Below, piece after piece: positions 33,551-46,582 of a DNA stretch of 64,000 nucleotides. Origin of the DNA: JACRLV01 sp045863555 (GTDB lineage Bacteria; Planctomycetota; Phycisphaerae; UBA1845; Fen-1342); NCBI GenBank assembly GCA_045863555.1, contig BTUU01000006.1, forward strand, positions 62,001 to 126,000, in the 5' to 3' direction. The position numbers and the translations under genes were made by a program. Positions within the stretch are counted from its first letter, which is position 1, and the number at the start of each line of letters is the position of its first letter. The notes under the pieces were generated by a model. The model saw nothing but the letters and a program-made list of their open reading frames with translations, had not been told where the DNA came from and made no database searches.

Positions 33551-35008
33551 CTAGCGGCGGCGCTTCAAGGCGAGCAGCGCCAAGGGCAGCAGGCTCAGCG
33601 GCGCGAGGCCCGCGCCGCAGAGGCCGATCGGCGCGACCTGGACCGCGCTATCCTCGACGGCCGAATCCGCCTCGGGCGATTCGGCGATCGCGTTCGCGCC
33701 GCCCGTCGAATTCTCGATGACACGGATCGAGAAGGTCGCGACACTCGTGAACTGGGCGTCACTGACCAGAAGCCGGAAGTAGAACGTACCGGGCGTGACG
33801 GCCTGCCAGGTCGACTTGTTCGTATCGACGCCGCTGAGCGCCTGGAAGCCGGTCAGCAACTGCTCGCCGGTGAGCGGCTGGCCGAGAGCGTTGGTCTGCC
33901 GCCAGCGGAACGTGAGCGGGTCGTTCTCAGGATCGCTGGAGGTGCTGCCGTCGAGGGTGATGGTCTGGCCGACGATGACGGCGTTCGCGGGGCCGATGAT
34001 CACGGCGGTCGGGGGGTTCTGGGGAGGAAGCGCGTCGAGGACGGTAATCCTGACGACATCCGTCGACGGTGGTCCAGCCGACTCAAGCGCATCCGCTGTC
34101 ACTCGAAATTCGTAATCGCCGGATACCGTCACTTGAACGGTTGCAATGGGACTGTTTCCCGAAGGTTGGACCGGGTCGACACGTACAGGGCCCGAAAGCC
34201 ACTCCCAGCCGAACTCGATTCTGCTTTGCTCGATTACGAACGGGTTCGCCGGATCAAAGCCGACGTTATAGGAGTTAAATGTTCGCCCCGCATCCAATTC
34301 CACGGTGGCGCCTCGCGCAACCGTCTGGTCGGCGCCGGCATCGGCGAAGACGCGTGGACTTCCCGGTCGGAGCGCCGGGTTTTCGATCACTTTGATCACG
34401 AGGGACGTACAACCGATAAAAGCGGGCTGGGGGTCGGTATCGGGATCGTTCGCGGCACAGAACTGGAGGAAGTACTGGACGTCGTAGTCCTGGAGACCCA
34501 GCAAGCGGCGCTGGCTCCGACCGTTGATGTCGGAGATTGTAAACGTAAACGGGTCGGGCGTGAAGATATACGGCGTCGTCGGCCCGGGAATCGGACGGAA
34601 ACCTTCTTCGTCGGGGAACCACCCAAGGGGCTGATAGAGAATGGGCGGCGCCTCGGGCGGCGAAGCCGACTCGATCGGTACGATGTCATACCGAAGGAAG
34701 ACCGGCTCGTTGGGGTTGTTGACCTCACCCGTCTGCGGATCAACGGTAATCGGCTGAATCCAATCCGGGTCCGTGACCTCGAACGAGACGGTGACCCGAT
34801 CGAGTTCCATGTGTTGAAACGCGGGGATCGCCGCGAGACTGCCAACGGGTCCGGTCCGGTTATAAAGAGTGGTCGTCACACCAAGCCGCTGTACGTCCCA
34901 GCGGGTGATCGTAATCCGCGGCCGGTTTCCGGTAACCTGGCCAGCCACGATCGAAGGAAGCACGACGGCCAGAGCAATCGTAACGACCGGGGAAAAGGTT
35001 TTTAGCAT
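33551..35008 (-). CDS. Secreted PKD-domain protein with C-terminal membrane/sorting tail
   Basis: 485 residues with a GTGAGGA ribosome binding site and a signal peptide ending around VAG. The N-terminal half is an unrecognised beta-rich region with repeated mention-like elements of proline (PPEAPPILYQPLGWFPDEEG). Two PKD/cadherin-like modules follow: ADAGADQTVARGATVELDAG and TAVIIGPANAVIVGQTITLD with STSSDPENDPLTFRWRQ. The C-terminus, PIGLCGAGLAPLSLL plus LPLALLALKRRR, has a CGxG motif, hydrophobic stretch and Arg cluster like a protein-sorting signal, but is not a PEP-CTERM. It is the last gene of the exported-protein operon described at 33551-39887. Confidence 0.8.
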   Translation of the reverse strand: MLKTFSPVVTIALAVVLPSIVAGQVTGNRPRITITRWDVQRLGVTTTLYNRTGPVGSLAAIPAFQHMELDRVTVSFEVTDPDWIQPITVDPQTGEVNNPNEPVFLRYDIVPIESASPPEAPPILYQPLGWFPDEEGFRPIPGPTTPYIFTPDPFTFTISDINGRSQRRLLGLQDYDVQYFLQFCAANDPDTDPQPAFIGCTSLVIKVIENPALRPGSPRVFADAGADQTVARGATVELDAGRTFNSYNVGFDPANPFVIEQSRIEFGWEWLSGPVRVDPVQPSGNSPIATVQVTVSGDYEFRVTADALESAGPPSTDVVRITVLDALPPQNPPTAVIIGPANAVIVGQTITLDGSTSSDPENDPLTFRWRQTNALGQPLTGEQLLTGFQALSGVDTNKSTWQAVTPGTFYFRLLVSDAQFTSVATFSIRVIENSTGGANAIAESPEADSAVEDSAVQVAPIGLCGAGLAPLSLLPLALLALKRRR

Positions 35009-35078
35009 GTCTGATCCTCACCATTCTGCATCGCAGCGGTTACTCGGATTCTAGCTCGGCTCGAGCGAAATATCGCGT

Positions 35079-35882
35079 CTATTGGTACGTCACGATCGCA
35101 AAATTCCCGTCTGCATCCGGAGCGGCATTGAAATCGACAATAACCGACTCGCCTTCGAAATACTCGTTCTCAAACTGCTTTGCGCCGCCGGTCCGGAGGT
35201 AGAGCCCCGGTTTCAACGGGTCACATTGGTAGACGTTGAACTGCGACAGCGTCTTTCGATTTCCGGCTCCCGCGGAACTCTGGAAAAGTTCGCCGGCGGA
35301 CCCCGGAACGGGAACGGCTTCCGCCTGGAACCCGTCGAGCGTGAATTCAAAGGCGACGCTTTCGCACGAATCCGGCGGCTCAAGAAACAGCAGGATTGCA
35401 TCGGGTGTAACTAGCGAAAGCTGAGCGGCCGGAGGCCCGCCCGCGCTCGTGCGACGCAGGAAAATCGGTATCGCACCCGCGGTGCCCTCGCCGGCGAGCA
35501 CATACGTGCCGACTGGAAGCGTGATCGCCGAGCCGAGGCGAATCTCCCGCGTGATCTGCTGGAAACCGCTCGCGATCAACACGTCCTGCTGATCCCCGCT
35601 TCGGACGCTGCTGGTGTTCACCCACGCAACGAAGGACAACTCAAGGTCGCCGTCCGCGTTGTTGTTGTTGATGGTCACGGTCATGGCCCGTCGGAACGCA
35701 GCCTGAGACGCGCCCCCCCCTCCACCGCCCCCACCGCGATCGGAGCGGTCGGCCTGGTTGCCAAACTGGTCCGTCACCGTCTGGAAGGGGTTGATCTGCT
35801 CTCCAGGGCATCCGACCAGGAACAGCGGGACCGCCACGACGATTGACATTCCGCGGAGCATCATGACTCTGATCCTGTTCAC
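35079..35882 (-). CDS. Lipoprotein of unknown function with Gly8 linker
   Basis: 267 residues. The lipobox is LFLVGCPG near residue 25; the GTG start at 35882 and an ATG at 35864 (preceded by AGGA) are both possible. After a Gly8 tract around residue 55 comes a beta-rich domain, MTVTINNNNADGDLELSFVA, which resembles the NNxT/NADGD elements of the two small lipoproteins upstream and may share their fold. SCESVAFEFTLDGFQ and GLYLRTGGAKQFENEYF follow. No known family was recognised. It sits 16 bases after the FG-GAP gene in the same operon. Confidence 0.72.
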   Translation of the reverse strand: MNRIRVMMLRGMSIVVAVPLFLVGCPGEQINPFQTVTDQFGNQADRSDRGGGGGGGGASQAAFRRAMTVTINNNNADGDLELSFVAWVNTSSVRSGDQQDVLIASGFQQITREIRLGSAITLPVGTYVLAGEGTAGAIPIFLRRTSAGGPPAAQLSLVTPDAILLFLEPPDSCESVAFEFTLDGFQAEAVPVPGSAGELFQSSAGAGNRKTLSQFNVYQCDPLKPGLYLRTGGAKQFENEYFEGESVIVDFNAAPDADGNFAIVTYQ

Positions 35883-35898
35883 GCGATCACCATTTCAA

Positions 35899-38742
35899 TT
35901 ATTGACCGTAGATCAAGTATGTCTCACCCGCCTGCACGCGATCGCGGGGACTCGCATCCACGGAGCCGATGAGCAAGTCTCGCCGGCCGTCTCCATCCAC
36001 ATCACCCGCGGCCGAAATTCCGACCGAACGATCGCCCTGGAGCCCCAGGCCGCCCCCCAGGTGATCGCCGCTGTTGCGGCCCACGAAGACGATGCCGGGC
36101 AGGCGTTCGGTTCCAATCGCGCCCAGACTGAGGGTGCCTCGGAGCGCCGGGGACCCGTAGATGAGGTAGACCACACCGCACTGTTCGCGGTCGATGTCCA
36201 ACACGCCGTCGCCATCGAGGTCAACCCGAACGCTCTTGTCCGGCGCCGCGATCATGATGTCGTCATTGCCGTCGCCGTCGACGTCGCCCACTCCGGCGAC
36301 GCGAGCGCCCGCGAGATCGTCGGCGGCTTCGCCCTCGAAGACCACGCCAAGACCGCGCGAGGCGATGTCCACGAAGCGAATCTCCGTCTCGGTGAGATTG
36401 AGTACCTCACGCGATCCGAAGAAGACGACCGCACCGCCACGGCGGCTGTTCAGGAGCGGCGAACCAAGCAGAACGTCGGGGAGCCCGTCGCGATTGAAAT
36501 CGCCGGCGCGATCCTGACTCTGGCCTAGCCGCGTTCCAGCCTCGCCCACGATGCGAACGCCGTCGAATATTCGAGCCACACCGCCTGTTCCGGGATTAAT
36601 TGGGGCAGCGAGTTCCTCGAGAGCAAGTTCCGATCCCTCGACCAGGTTGCGCAACCGGCCGAAGATGATGAAGCATGCGCCCGCGCCATCGAACATGAAG
36701 GGGGCGCCAATCGAAAAGTCCTGCAGGCCGTCGCCGTTGACATCGTCGAGCGGCGAGATGTTGCTCAAGCGCGCACCCGGAGTCGCAGTCCAAAAACGGG
36801 TGGTGACCCGCAGCTGGCCTGCAAACGTCGGGTTGCACGGAGGACCGTCGTCGGTATCGACGACGTATCCGGGGGCGTAGGGACGGCCGACGGCGAAATC
36901 ACGCAGGTCGTCCATTGAGTAGTTGTATGGACCGCCATGCGGCAGCGTGTTGAGCCCGGTCGACTGAACCGACGCCGGGAAACCATTCCCGGCACCAGGG
37001 GAACCGACATTGCTCCATGGATAGAACCCTCGCGACACGGGGCAGAAGAAGACACTGATATACCCCGCGCCGTCGATCGAAGTCCCGGCCTGATTGAGTG
37101 TACGGATGACGTTGACGGGATCCGCATTCGGAACCGAGACGATGATCGAGTCAAAGGCGTAGGACGCGATGGACTCACCGTAGGCCTGAAATTCGTTCAC
37201 GCCCGACAAGCGGCAGCCGAGGCGGAACCCCCCGCCCGCAACAGGCGCCGGGGTGAACCAATGGCGATAGAAAAACGTGCTTCCGCCGGTCGCACCGCCG
37301 GGTGCCTTCGGGCCGAAGAATCCCTCACCGCAGGGCGGGCACGCATCGCCACGCGGCGGACACACGTTCGAGCCGGGCTCGTGGGGAAGATTTCCGAATT
37401 CGGACAGGTTGAATACGTTTCCGCCGGGGAAACCGAGGTCCGGGCGAAGCGATGAGCCGGCCGCAATTACGACTGCGCCGCTCCGGAAATACCCTTCCGG
37501 CTCCAGCACTCTCGGATTGGCCGCATTATCGAACCCGCGCGTGGCCAGAATCGCACGTGAATCATTGAACGGGATACCGAACGCGAACTCGCGAACGGTA
37601 TCGCCGTCCCAGTCCGAGAGAGACGTAATGCTCGACATACCCCGGCTGGGTCGAATCGGGTTAAGCGCTTCGGGCGGCCCGCCGAAGATCTCACCCCGAA
37701 ACAGCGAGCCCGTCGAGTTGAGGTTAATGATTCCCGAGAACCGATCCGGACGGCCGTAGATCAGGTACGACTCGCCGACGCCGACGCGGGAGGTGTTGAA
37801 CTGGTAGAGCGGCTTTCCGAACTGGGAGACGATCATGATGTCGCCGAAGCCGTCGTTGTCGATGTCGCGAAGGGCGGAGAGGAAACTTCCGGCGTTGTCG
37901 CGCGGATTGACGCCGGCGAAGATCGCGCCGGGGACGGTCGACTGGTCGGTGCCGAAGTCGCGCAGGTCGACGAGGCCGGCGAGACGGGTCCGGAGGCGGA
38001 TCGTGGCCGGCGCGTAGAAGGCGGTATCGCTGATGCCGTCGTTGACGAGGGCCAGGATGCGGTAGGTGCCGGCTTCGAAGCTGCCGGTGGGCAGGTTGAA
38101 GGTGAACTTGTCGCCGGTCTGCGAGGTGCTCGTGTAGAGCAGGTATTCGTTGCCGTTCGGGTTCGCGTCGGGGTCGAGGAAGACGCGGACGGTGACGGTG
38201 CTGTCGGTGTCGCGGAGGGTCCAGTCGACGTCGAATCGGGGGGCGATGTCGATGGTGCGGTCGAAAACGAAATTCGACCTCGGCGAGTTGTAGAAGAACT
38301 GCGTCGCCTGGTTCACGATCAGGCGGCCGGGGGCGTAGTCGGTGGCGGCGAGTTCGTTCTGCTGGAAGAGGGAGACGCCAATGAAGTACGTTCCCGCGTC
38401 GAGGCGGGCGGTATCGAGCAGCGCGGTCTGCTGCGAGAGCGGCAGGCCGTTGAGGGATTCGACCTCGTTGCCGTTGTTGGGCGTCTGATCGCGGTCGAAG
38501 AAAACATCGGTTGAAGCGAAGGAGGTCGTCGCGACCGCGCGCCAGTTGACCTCAACGGGCGCGCCGCCGTTGATCGACAGGTTCGTGGTGGGAGAGATTA
38601 CGTCGACGGACGCGACGGAGCCGAGCTGCGACGAATCGCCGGTCGAGCCGGGAATGAACTCCGCGGGCGGAACCTGCGGGCAGCCGACGATCATCACGGC
38701 GGATGAGCCGAGCGCCACGAGCGACAAGTAGCCGAGCCTCAT
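35899..38742 (-). CDS. Large FG-GAP repeat lipoprotein (integrin-alpha-like beta-propeller)
   Basis: 947 residues from the ATG at 38742 (GGAAAGG upstream). The signal ends in a lipobox, MIVGCPQ. A ~270-residue N-terminal part contains Ig-like segments (TTNLSINGGAPVEVNWRAVA and DWTLRDTDSTVTVRVFLDPD). The rest has six FG-GAP units with calcium loops: DIDNDGFGDIMIVSQFGKPL, DWDGDTVREFAFGIPF, DDVNGDGLQDFSIGAPF, DFNRDGLPDVLLGSPL, DVDGDGNDDIMIAAPD and DVDGDGRRDLLIGSVD. The spacer YLIYG recurs between units. Such propellers bind ligands at the cell surface; the ligand is unknown. It is flanked in one operon by three smaller lipoproteins and a PKD protein. Confidence 0.87.
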   Translation of the reverse strand: MRLGYLSLVALGSSAVMIVGCPQVPPAEFIPGSTGDSSQLGSVASVDVISPTTNLSINGGAPVEVNWRAVATTSFASTDVFFDRDQTPNNGNEVESLNGLPLSQQTALLDTARLDAGTYFIGVSLFQQNELAATDYAPGRLIVNQATQFFYNSPRSNFVFDRTIDIAPRFDVDWTLRDTDSTVTVRVFLDPDANPNGNEYLLYTSTSQTGDKFTFNLPTGSFEAGTYRILALVNDGISDTAFYAPATIRLRTRLAGLVDLRDFGTDQSTVPGAIFAGVNPRDNAGSFLSALRDIDNDGFGDIMIVSQFGKPLYQFNTSRVGVGESYLIYGRPDRFSGIINLNSTGSLFRGEIFGGPPEALNPIRPSRGMSSITSLSDWDGDTVREFAFGIPFNDSRAILATRGFDNAANPRVLEPEGYFRSGAVVIAAGSSLRPDLGFPGGNVFNLSEFGNLPHEPGSNVCPPRGDACPPCGEGFFGPKAPGGATGGSTFFYRHWFTPAPVAGGGFRLGCRLSGVNEFQAYGESIASYAFDSIIVSVPNADPVNVIRTLNQAGTSIDGAGYISVFFCPVSRGFYPWSNVGSPGAGNGFPASVQSTGLNTLPHGGPYNYSMDDLRDFAVGRPYAPGYVVDTDDGPPCNPTFAGQLRVTTRFWTATPGARLSNISPLDDVNGDGLQDFSIGAPFMFDGAGACFIIFGRLRNLVEGSELALEELAAPINPGTGGVARIFDGVRIVGEAGTRLGQSQDRAGDFNRDGLPDVLLGSPLLNSRRGGAVVFFGSREVLNLTETEIRFVDIASRGLGVVFEGEAADDLAGARVAGVGDVDGDGNDDIMIAAPDKSVRVDLDGDGVLDIDREQCGVVYLIYGSPALRGTLSLGAIGTERLPGIVFVGRNSGDHLGGGLGLQGDRSVGISAAGDVDGDGRRDLLIGSVDASPRDRVQAGETYLIYGQ

Positions 38743-38801
38743 GAGTCTACCTTTCCAGACGAAACGGAAGTTCTGTCCTGTACGCATCACCGCGTCGCGC
38801 G

Positions 38802-39341
38802 TCAGGGCGTCGCCCCCGCCCGCCGCACGAACGCGAAAATCTGATAACCCGATGACGAAACGGACGACGCCTGAACCGAGAAGGTCACGCTGTCGCCGCA
38901 GTTGTAGTTGACTTCATCCACGAGCGTCGCGCCGAACGGATCGACGGTGACGAAGGGGTCGTTCACTGTTCCGCCGCCGAGCCGGACGATGGCGCCGATC
39001 GACGTTGAATCGTTGAGCGTACCGAGGGTCATCTCGTCGACCGGGCAGATCACCGCCTCGGCGTACTTATCTCCGACGGCGATGACGACCGGGCGGACCT
39101 GGACGTCGCCGTCGGCATTCACGAAACTCAGGTTCACTTCGATGACGCGGCTCGTATTGTTCTCGACCTCGACCAGGACGCTCGGGGCGTCGCCGGGGAG
39201 AAGCGAAACCTTCGAACCGAGGCCAATCGAGCTGAGAAACTCCGGATTGAAAAACTCGGTGGTGACACAGCCGGAGCAGGATGCAAGCAGCGCGGCGATC
39301 CCGACCGTCGCGCTGCCCCGGACTGAGCGTGAATCGTTCAC
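38802..39341 (-). CDS. Small lipoprotein, paralogue of the next upstream gene
   Basis: 179 residues with a GTG start after GAGGAG. The signal ends in ALLASCSGC. The body has VEVENNTSRVIEVNLSFVNA, an AVICPVDEMTLGTL segment and a final NCGDSVTFSVQASSV. The same pattern (NNQTG, VIDCPTG, NCGDVIEIRLVQ) occurs in the gene immediately upstream, so the two are probably paralogues that have diverged. No named domain was recognised. It lies 59 bases before the FG-GAP gene. Confidence 0.72.
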   Translation of the reverse strand: MNDSRSVRGSATVGIAALLASCSGCVTTEFFNPEFLSSIGLGSKVSLLPGDAPSVLVEVENNTSRVIEVNLSFVNADGDVQVRPVVIAVGDKYAEAVICPVDEMTLGTLNDSTSIGAIVRLGGGTVNDPFVTVDPFGATLVDEVNYNCGDSVTFSVQASSVSSSGYQIFAFVRRAGATP

Positions 39342-39362
39342 GATTGGCTCCTCGCAGGGCCG

Positions 39363-39887
39363 TTAGCGGCCCGGGTATACCCGAATCTGAAGCGCGAAAT
39401 TCGCTTCGTCCGTGCCGGTCCCGATCTGGACCAGGCGAATCTCGATCACGTCGCCGCAGTTGAAGTCGCGCCCGGGCACCAGCGGCTCGCCGGCGTATGC
39501 GATCTCCACGCCCTGGTCGCCGTCATTCACGAAGGCGGCGATATCACCGTTGCCGCCGGGATCGCCGGGCGTGACGACGCCGGTGGGACAGTCGATGACG
39601 CGGTTTCGCACCTCATCGGGGGCGACGAAATCCGCGAAGATCGTCTTGACGTTCAGCGTCGGATCGGAGGCGCTCTCGGAGTAGGCGACGAAGAAACCGG
39701 CCTCGAGGCCGGTCTGGTTGTTGAAGGCGATGATCACCCGTCCCTCGGGCGGGGAGATCGAGAAGGCGTCAAAGCCGAGGTTGCTGGCGAGCCCGGTGTT
39801 GAGCAGATCGAGCGGAATGGCGCAGCCGCCCAGTAGCGCGAGGCCGGCGACCGGCAAAAACCACCGATGAGTACGAAACCGCCCCAT
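39363..39887 (-). CDS. Small lipoprotein, first gene of the FG-GAP operon
   Basis: 174 residues with GAGGAGA before the ATG and a lipobox ALLGGCAIP. The mature part contains RVIIAFNNQTGLEAGFFVAY, VIDCPTGVVTPGDPGG and FNCGDVIEIRLVQIGTG; two Cys are conserved with its neighbour and could form a disulfide. It leads the exported-protein operon, followed after 21 bases by its paralogue. The promoter should lie between it and apt (39888-40092). Confidence 0.72.
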   Translation of the reverse strand: MGRFRTHRWFLPVAGLALLGGCAIPLDLLNTGLASNLGFDAFSISPPEGRVIIAFNNQTGLEAGFFVAYSESASDPTLNVKTIFADFVAPDEVRNRVIDCPTGVVTPGDPGGNGDIAAFVNDGDQGVEIAYAGEPLVPGRDFNCGDVIEIRLVQIGTGTDEANFALQIRVYPGR

Positions 39888-40092
39888 TTGAGAATCTCCT
39901 CAGTATCGACAAATCCGGTTGCCTGTCGAATTCGCCACGGGCCCGCCCGCCCGACGGCTTCGGGCCGGAGACTACCGTATTCCGTCCGGGGCCGCAAATG
40001 CCCGCCGGCACCGGCATTGGAGGGCTCAACCGTAGTATTTTCACGGCCCGGACCAGTGCCCCTAGTGTCCCGAAGCCGGTTCGACGGACGGC

Positions 40093-40641
40093 TCAATACT
40101 GGATGACGCTCACCAGGTCGCAATCGACCTTTTTCCGGCCTCCGAGGTCGACCAATTCGATCAGAACGGCGACTCCGTAGAGTTCGGCGCCGAGTTTTCG
40201 GACCAGGTTGCAGCAGGACGCCAGCGTGCCGCCGGTCGCGAGCAGGTCGTCGATGATGACGACCCGCTGGCCGGGCCGGAGGGCGTCGGAGTGGATCTCG
40301 AGCGAGTCGGTCCCGTACTCGAGCGTGTAGTCGTACCGAAGCGTGTGGGAGGGCAGCTTCCCGGGCTTCCGGACCGGCACGAAACCGGCGGCGAGCGCCT
40401 TGGCGACGGCGGTTCCGAAGATGAACCCGCGCGACTCCGCTCCGACGACCAGGTCGATGTGCCGCCCGCGGAAGGGCTGTGCCATGAGTTCCACGGCGAG
40501 GGCCAGGCCGGCCGGATCGGCCAGGAGCGGCGTAATGTCCTTGAAGATGATGCCGGGCTTTGGAAAGTCCGGAACGTCGCGGATCAGGCTGCGAAGGTGG
40601 GCAACGCCCGGGTAGTCGGAAACCGTCGTATTGGCGGACAT
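40093..40641 (-). CDS. apt: Adenine phosphoribosyltransferase
   Basis: 182 residues, the usual length. LRSLIRDVPDFPKPGIIFKD and ITPLLADPAGLALAVELM form the hood region, VVGAESRGFIFG the flexible loop region, and VVIIDDLLATGGTLASC the PRPP-binding motif. The enzyme salvages adenine to AMP. The ATG at 40641 is chosen because homology begins just after it. It is transcribed away from the small membrane protein gene to its right. Confidence 0.95.
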   Translation of the reverse strand: MSANTTVSDYPGVAHLRSLIRDVPDFPKPGIIFKDITPLLADPAGLALAVELMAQPFRGRHIDLVVGAESRGFIFGTAVAKALAAGFVPVRKPGKLPSHTLRYDYTLEYGTDSLEIHSDALRPGQRVVIIDDLLATGGTLASCCNLVRKLGAELYGVAVLIELVDLGGRKKVDCDLVSVIQY

Positions 40642-40775
40642 GCGGGACTCCGTGGGGCACTTCGGCAATCGTTGCGCCTGGCGCGGCGTCGATCGTACCG
40701 GATCATCCACCGGCCGCAACAGATCCGGCGCCGGCTCGTCTGAAGCGACCGCGAAGGCTGGTCGATACGCACTTC

Positions 40776-40997
40776 GTGGACTGGTACTGGATAATCCTCG
40801 GGCTGGGCGGTTTCGCGGCGACGGTTCTGCTGCTTACGGCGGCCGGGAGCACCAAATCCGCGAGCGAGCGGATGCTGAAAACGTATGCCGAGCTGCTGGC
40901 CGAGTCGCGGCGGGCCCATTCGCGGAGCCGTGCCAGCGTCCAAGCCGATGAACCGACCTCCACTCACTCGGCCGACGGGGCGGATGACCGCGCCTGA
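40776..40997 (+). CDS. Small membrane protein (uncertain)
   Basis: A 73-residue product from a GTG start: one membrane helix (WYWIILGLGGFAATVLLLTA), a short amphipathic helix (SERMLKTYAELLAESRRAHS) and an acidic tail. The topology resembles small CcmD-like or divisome-associated peptides, but there is no diagnostic motif. The start is uncertain, the gene lies in the only gap between apt and secA, and it stops five bases before secA's convergent stop. It is supported only by its coherent membrane-then-helix layout. Confidence 0.45.
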   Translation: MDWYWIILGLGGFAATVLLLTAAGSTKSASERMLKTYAELLAESRRAHSRSRASVQADEPTSTHSADGADDRA

Positions 40998-41002
40998 GCC
41001 CC

Positions 41003-44962
<3,960 letters not shown>

Positions 44963-45277
44963 TCAAAAGCCCTCGGGCGCCGCGGCCGCCCAGGTGCGGC
45001 GGCGCGGAACCTCCCCTGCCCGACGCCGGGCGCAAAACGCCTTCGGCCCGGCTCGGACGTGAATCGGGGAGTATACCCCTGCCTCACGCGGCGTGAAAAC
45101 GAGGTTCGCCCGCCACAACTCGTGTGCACGGGTACAGTTTGGATCGTGCTTCGAGCGCCCCTGCCCGCAACCGGCGGGCACGGCATAGTGGTTCGGGCGT
45201 CCCTGCCCGTATTCTGCGGGCAGGGACGCCCGCACCACTCGAACAGAGGCCCGCGCCACCCGTCAGCGGGGAGCGAC
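44963..45277. other. Repeat-containing gap between ftsY and secA
   Basis: The 315-bp gap holds no gene. It contains one near-perfect inverted repeat (45188-45238) and a diverged partial copy to its left (GCGCCCCTGCCCG ... CGGGCACGGC, about 45155-45183). A secA promoter should lie here but is not identifiable. Confidence 0.6.
45188..45238. repeat. REP-like inverted repeat
   Basis: The 22-base arms at 45188-45209 and 45217-45238 match at 21 positions in reverse complement, with core GGGCGTCCCTGCCCG, around a 7-base loop. This is a REP-type extragenic hairpin, different from the RAYT-flanking sequence but of similar size and composition. Confidence 0.85.
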
Positions 45278-46195
45278 TCAGATGTCCTCGAACAGGGCCT
45301 CGACGAACTGATCGGGATCAAACGGCTCGATGGCGTCGATCGTCTCTCCGAGCCCCACGAACTTCACCGGGATGTCGAGCTGATCGCGGATGCCCACGAC
45401 CACGCCCCCTTTCGCCGAGCCGTCCAGCTTCGCGAGCATCAGCCCCGTCACCTTTACGACCTGCGAGAAGATTTTCGCCTGGTTGATCGCGTTCTGGCCG
45501 ATCGTCGCATCCAGCACGAGCAGGACCTCATGCGGGGCGTCGGGGATCTTCTTCTGGATCACGCGCTCGATCTTGCCGAGTTCACGCATCAGGTGGTCCT
45601 GCGTGTGAAGGCGTCCGGCCGTGTCGATGATGATGTAATCCACCTTCCGCGCGAGGCCGGCTTCGCAGGCGTCGAATGCGACGGCGGCGGGATCGCTGCC
45701 GGACTGGTGCTTCACGATGTCGACGCCGCAGCGCTGGGCCCAGATCGTCAACTGGTCGATCGCGGCGGCGCGGAACGTATCGCACGCGCCCAGCAGCACG
45801 CTCGCGCCCTGTTTTTTCAGGTAGTTGCAGAGCTTGGCGACGCTCGTGGTCTTGCCCGAGCCGTTGATCCCCACGACGAAGACCACGGTCGGGCCCGAAG
45901 CCGCGCGCTTGAGCGACCGGTCGCCCGCGCTCCAGGTGGACGCGATGCGGGCCTTGAGGAAGGGCAGAATCTCCTGGGCCTCGGACAGCTTCCCGGCTTT
46001 CCAGGCCGTGCGGATTTCGTTCTGTAGGCTCGCAACGGCCCGCGGCCCCATGTCGCCGGCGAGCATCGCATCCGCCAATTCGTTCAGCAGGGCATCGTCG
46101 ATCTTCCGGCCGAACGCGAACACGCGGCGGAAGCCGGAGACGATCTTGTCGCGCGTCTTGGCCAGACCCTTCTTGAGGAGGTCAAAGAGCCCCAT
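45278..46195 (-). CDS. ftsY: Signal recognition particle receptor FtsY
   Basis: 305 residues of NG domain only; the acidic A domain found in E. coli is absent. The ATG at 46195 follows GAGGTGA. GTPase motifs are VGINGSGKTTSVAKL (G1), DTFRAAAIDQL, IDTAGRLHTQDHLM (G3), LAKLDGSAKGGVVVGI and the closing KFVGLGETIDAIEPFDPDQF. FtsY docks the SRP-ribosome complex to SecYEG for co-translational insertion. It is next to secA on the same strand. Confidence 0.95.
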   Translation of the reverse strand: MGLFDLLKKGLAKTRDKIVSGFRRVFAFGRKIDDALLNELADAMLAGDMGPRAVASLQNEIRTAWKAGKLSEAQEILPFLKARIASTWSAGDRSLKRAASGPTVVFVVGINGSGKTTSVAKLCNYLKKQGASVLLGACDTFRAAAIDQLTIWAQRCGVDIVKHQSGSDPAAVAFDACEAGLARKVDYIIIDTAGRLHTQDHLMRELGKIERVIQKKIPDAPHEVLLVLDATIGQNAINQAKIFSQVVKVTGLMLAKLDGSAKGGVVVGIRDQLDIPVKFVGLGETIDAIEPFDPDQFVEALFEDI

Positions 46196-46359
46196 CCCGG
46201 TCACCTCGTTTCGTCCAGGGGGCGGCATTCTACCGGCTTGGGCGGACGGGATCGCGCCGGCCGCGTTCGGGGTGTCTCCGCGGCGCATGAATTGCCGATA
46301 ATCTGTTGGTGGATGCGGCCTGGATGCCGCGAGTACGTCATTCTGTTGGAGAACTGCCG

Positions 46360-46548
46360 ATGCACCGACTGCTTCTATCCGCCAAGGGAGCTCTCGTCAC
46401 CGTCTCCGCCGGGATCGTCCTGGCGGCGAATTCCTGCCTCCCGCAGGACTATTTCGCGACGCTGGCCGGCGAGGTCGTCAGCCAGACGGTCGCGGACGTG
46501 CTGGCCCGGTTCATCGAAGCCCTGTTTGAGCAGAGCGCGGCGGCCTGA
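46360..46548 (+). CDS. Small secreted or lipid-anchored peptide
   Basis: 62 residues with a GGAGA ribosome binding site. A hydrophobic N-terminus (LLSAKGALVTVSAGIVLAA) is followed by NSCLPQDY, where the Cys could be a lipobox-like site, and then a predicted amphipathic helix (VVSQTVADVLARFIEALFEQ). The next gene starts 34 bp downstream and its product begins with the similar sequence MHRLFL, so the two may be related in expression. The family is unknown to me. Confidence 0.6.
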   Translation: MHRLLLSAKGALVTVSAGIVLAANSCLPQDYFATLAGEVVSQTVADVLARFIEALFEQSAAA

Positions 46549-46582
46549 TCGTGTTTTTCCGCACCCTTGCGCGATTTTCAGC

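Noticed and set aside
45241..45277. Rho-independent terminator after ftsY
   Set aside because: The nearby strong hairpin lacks a T-run and looks like a REP element; it was annotated as a repeat instead.
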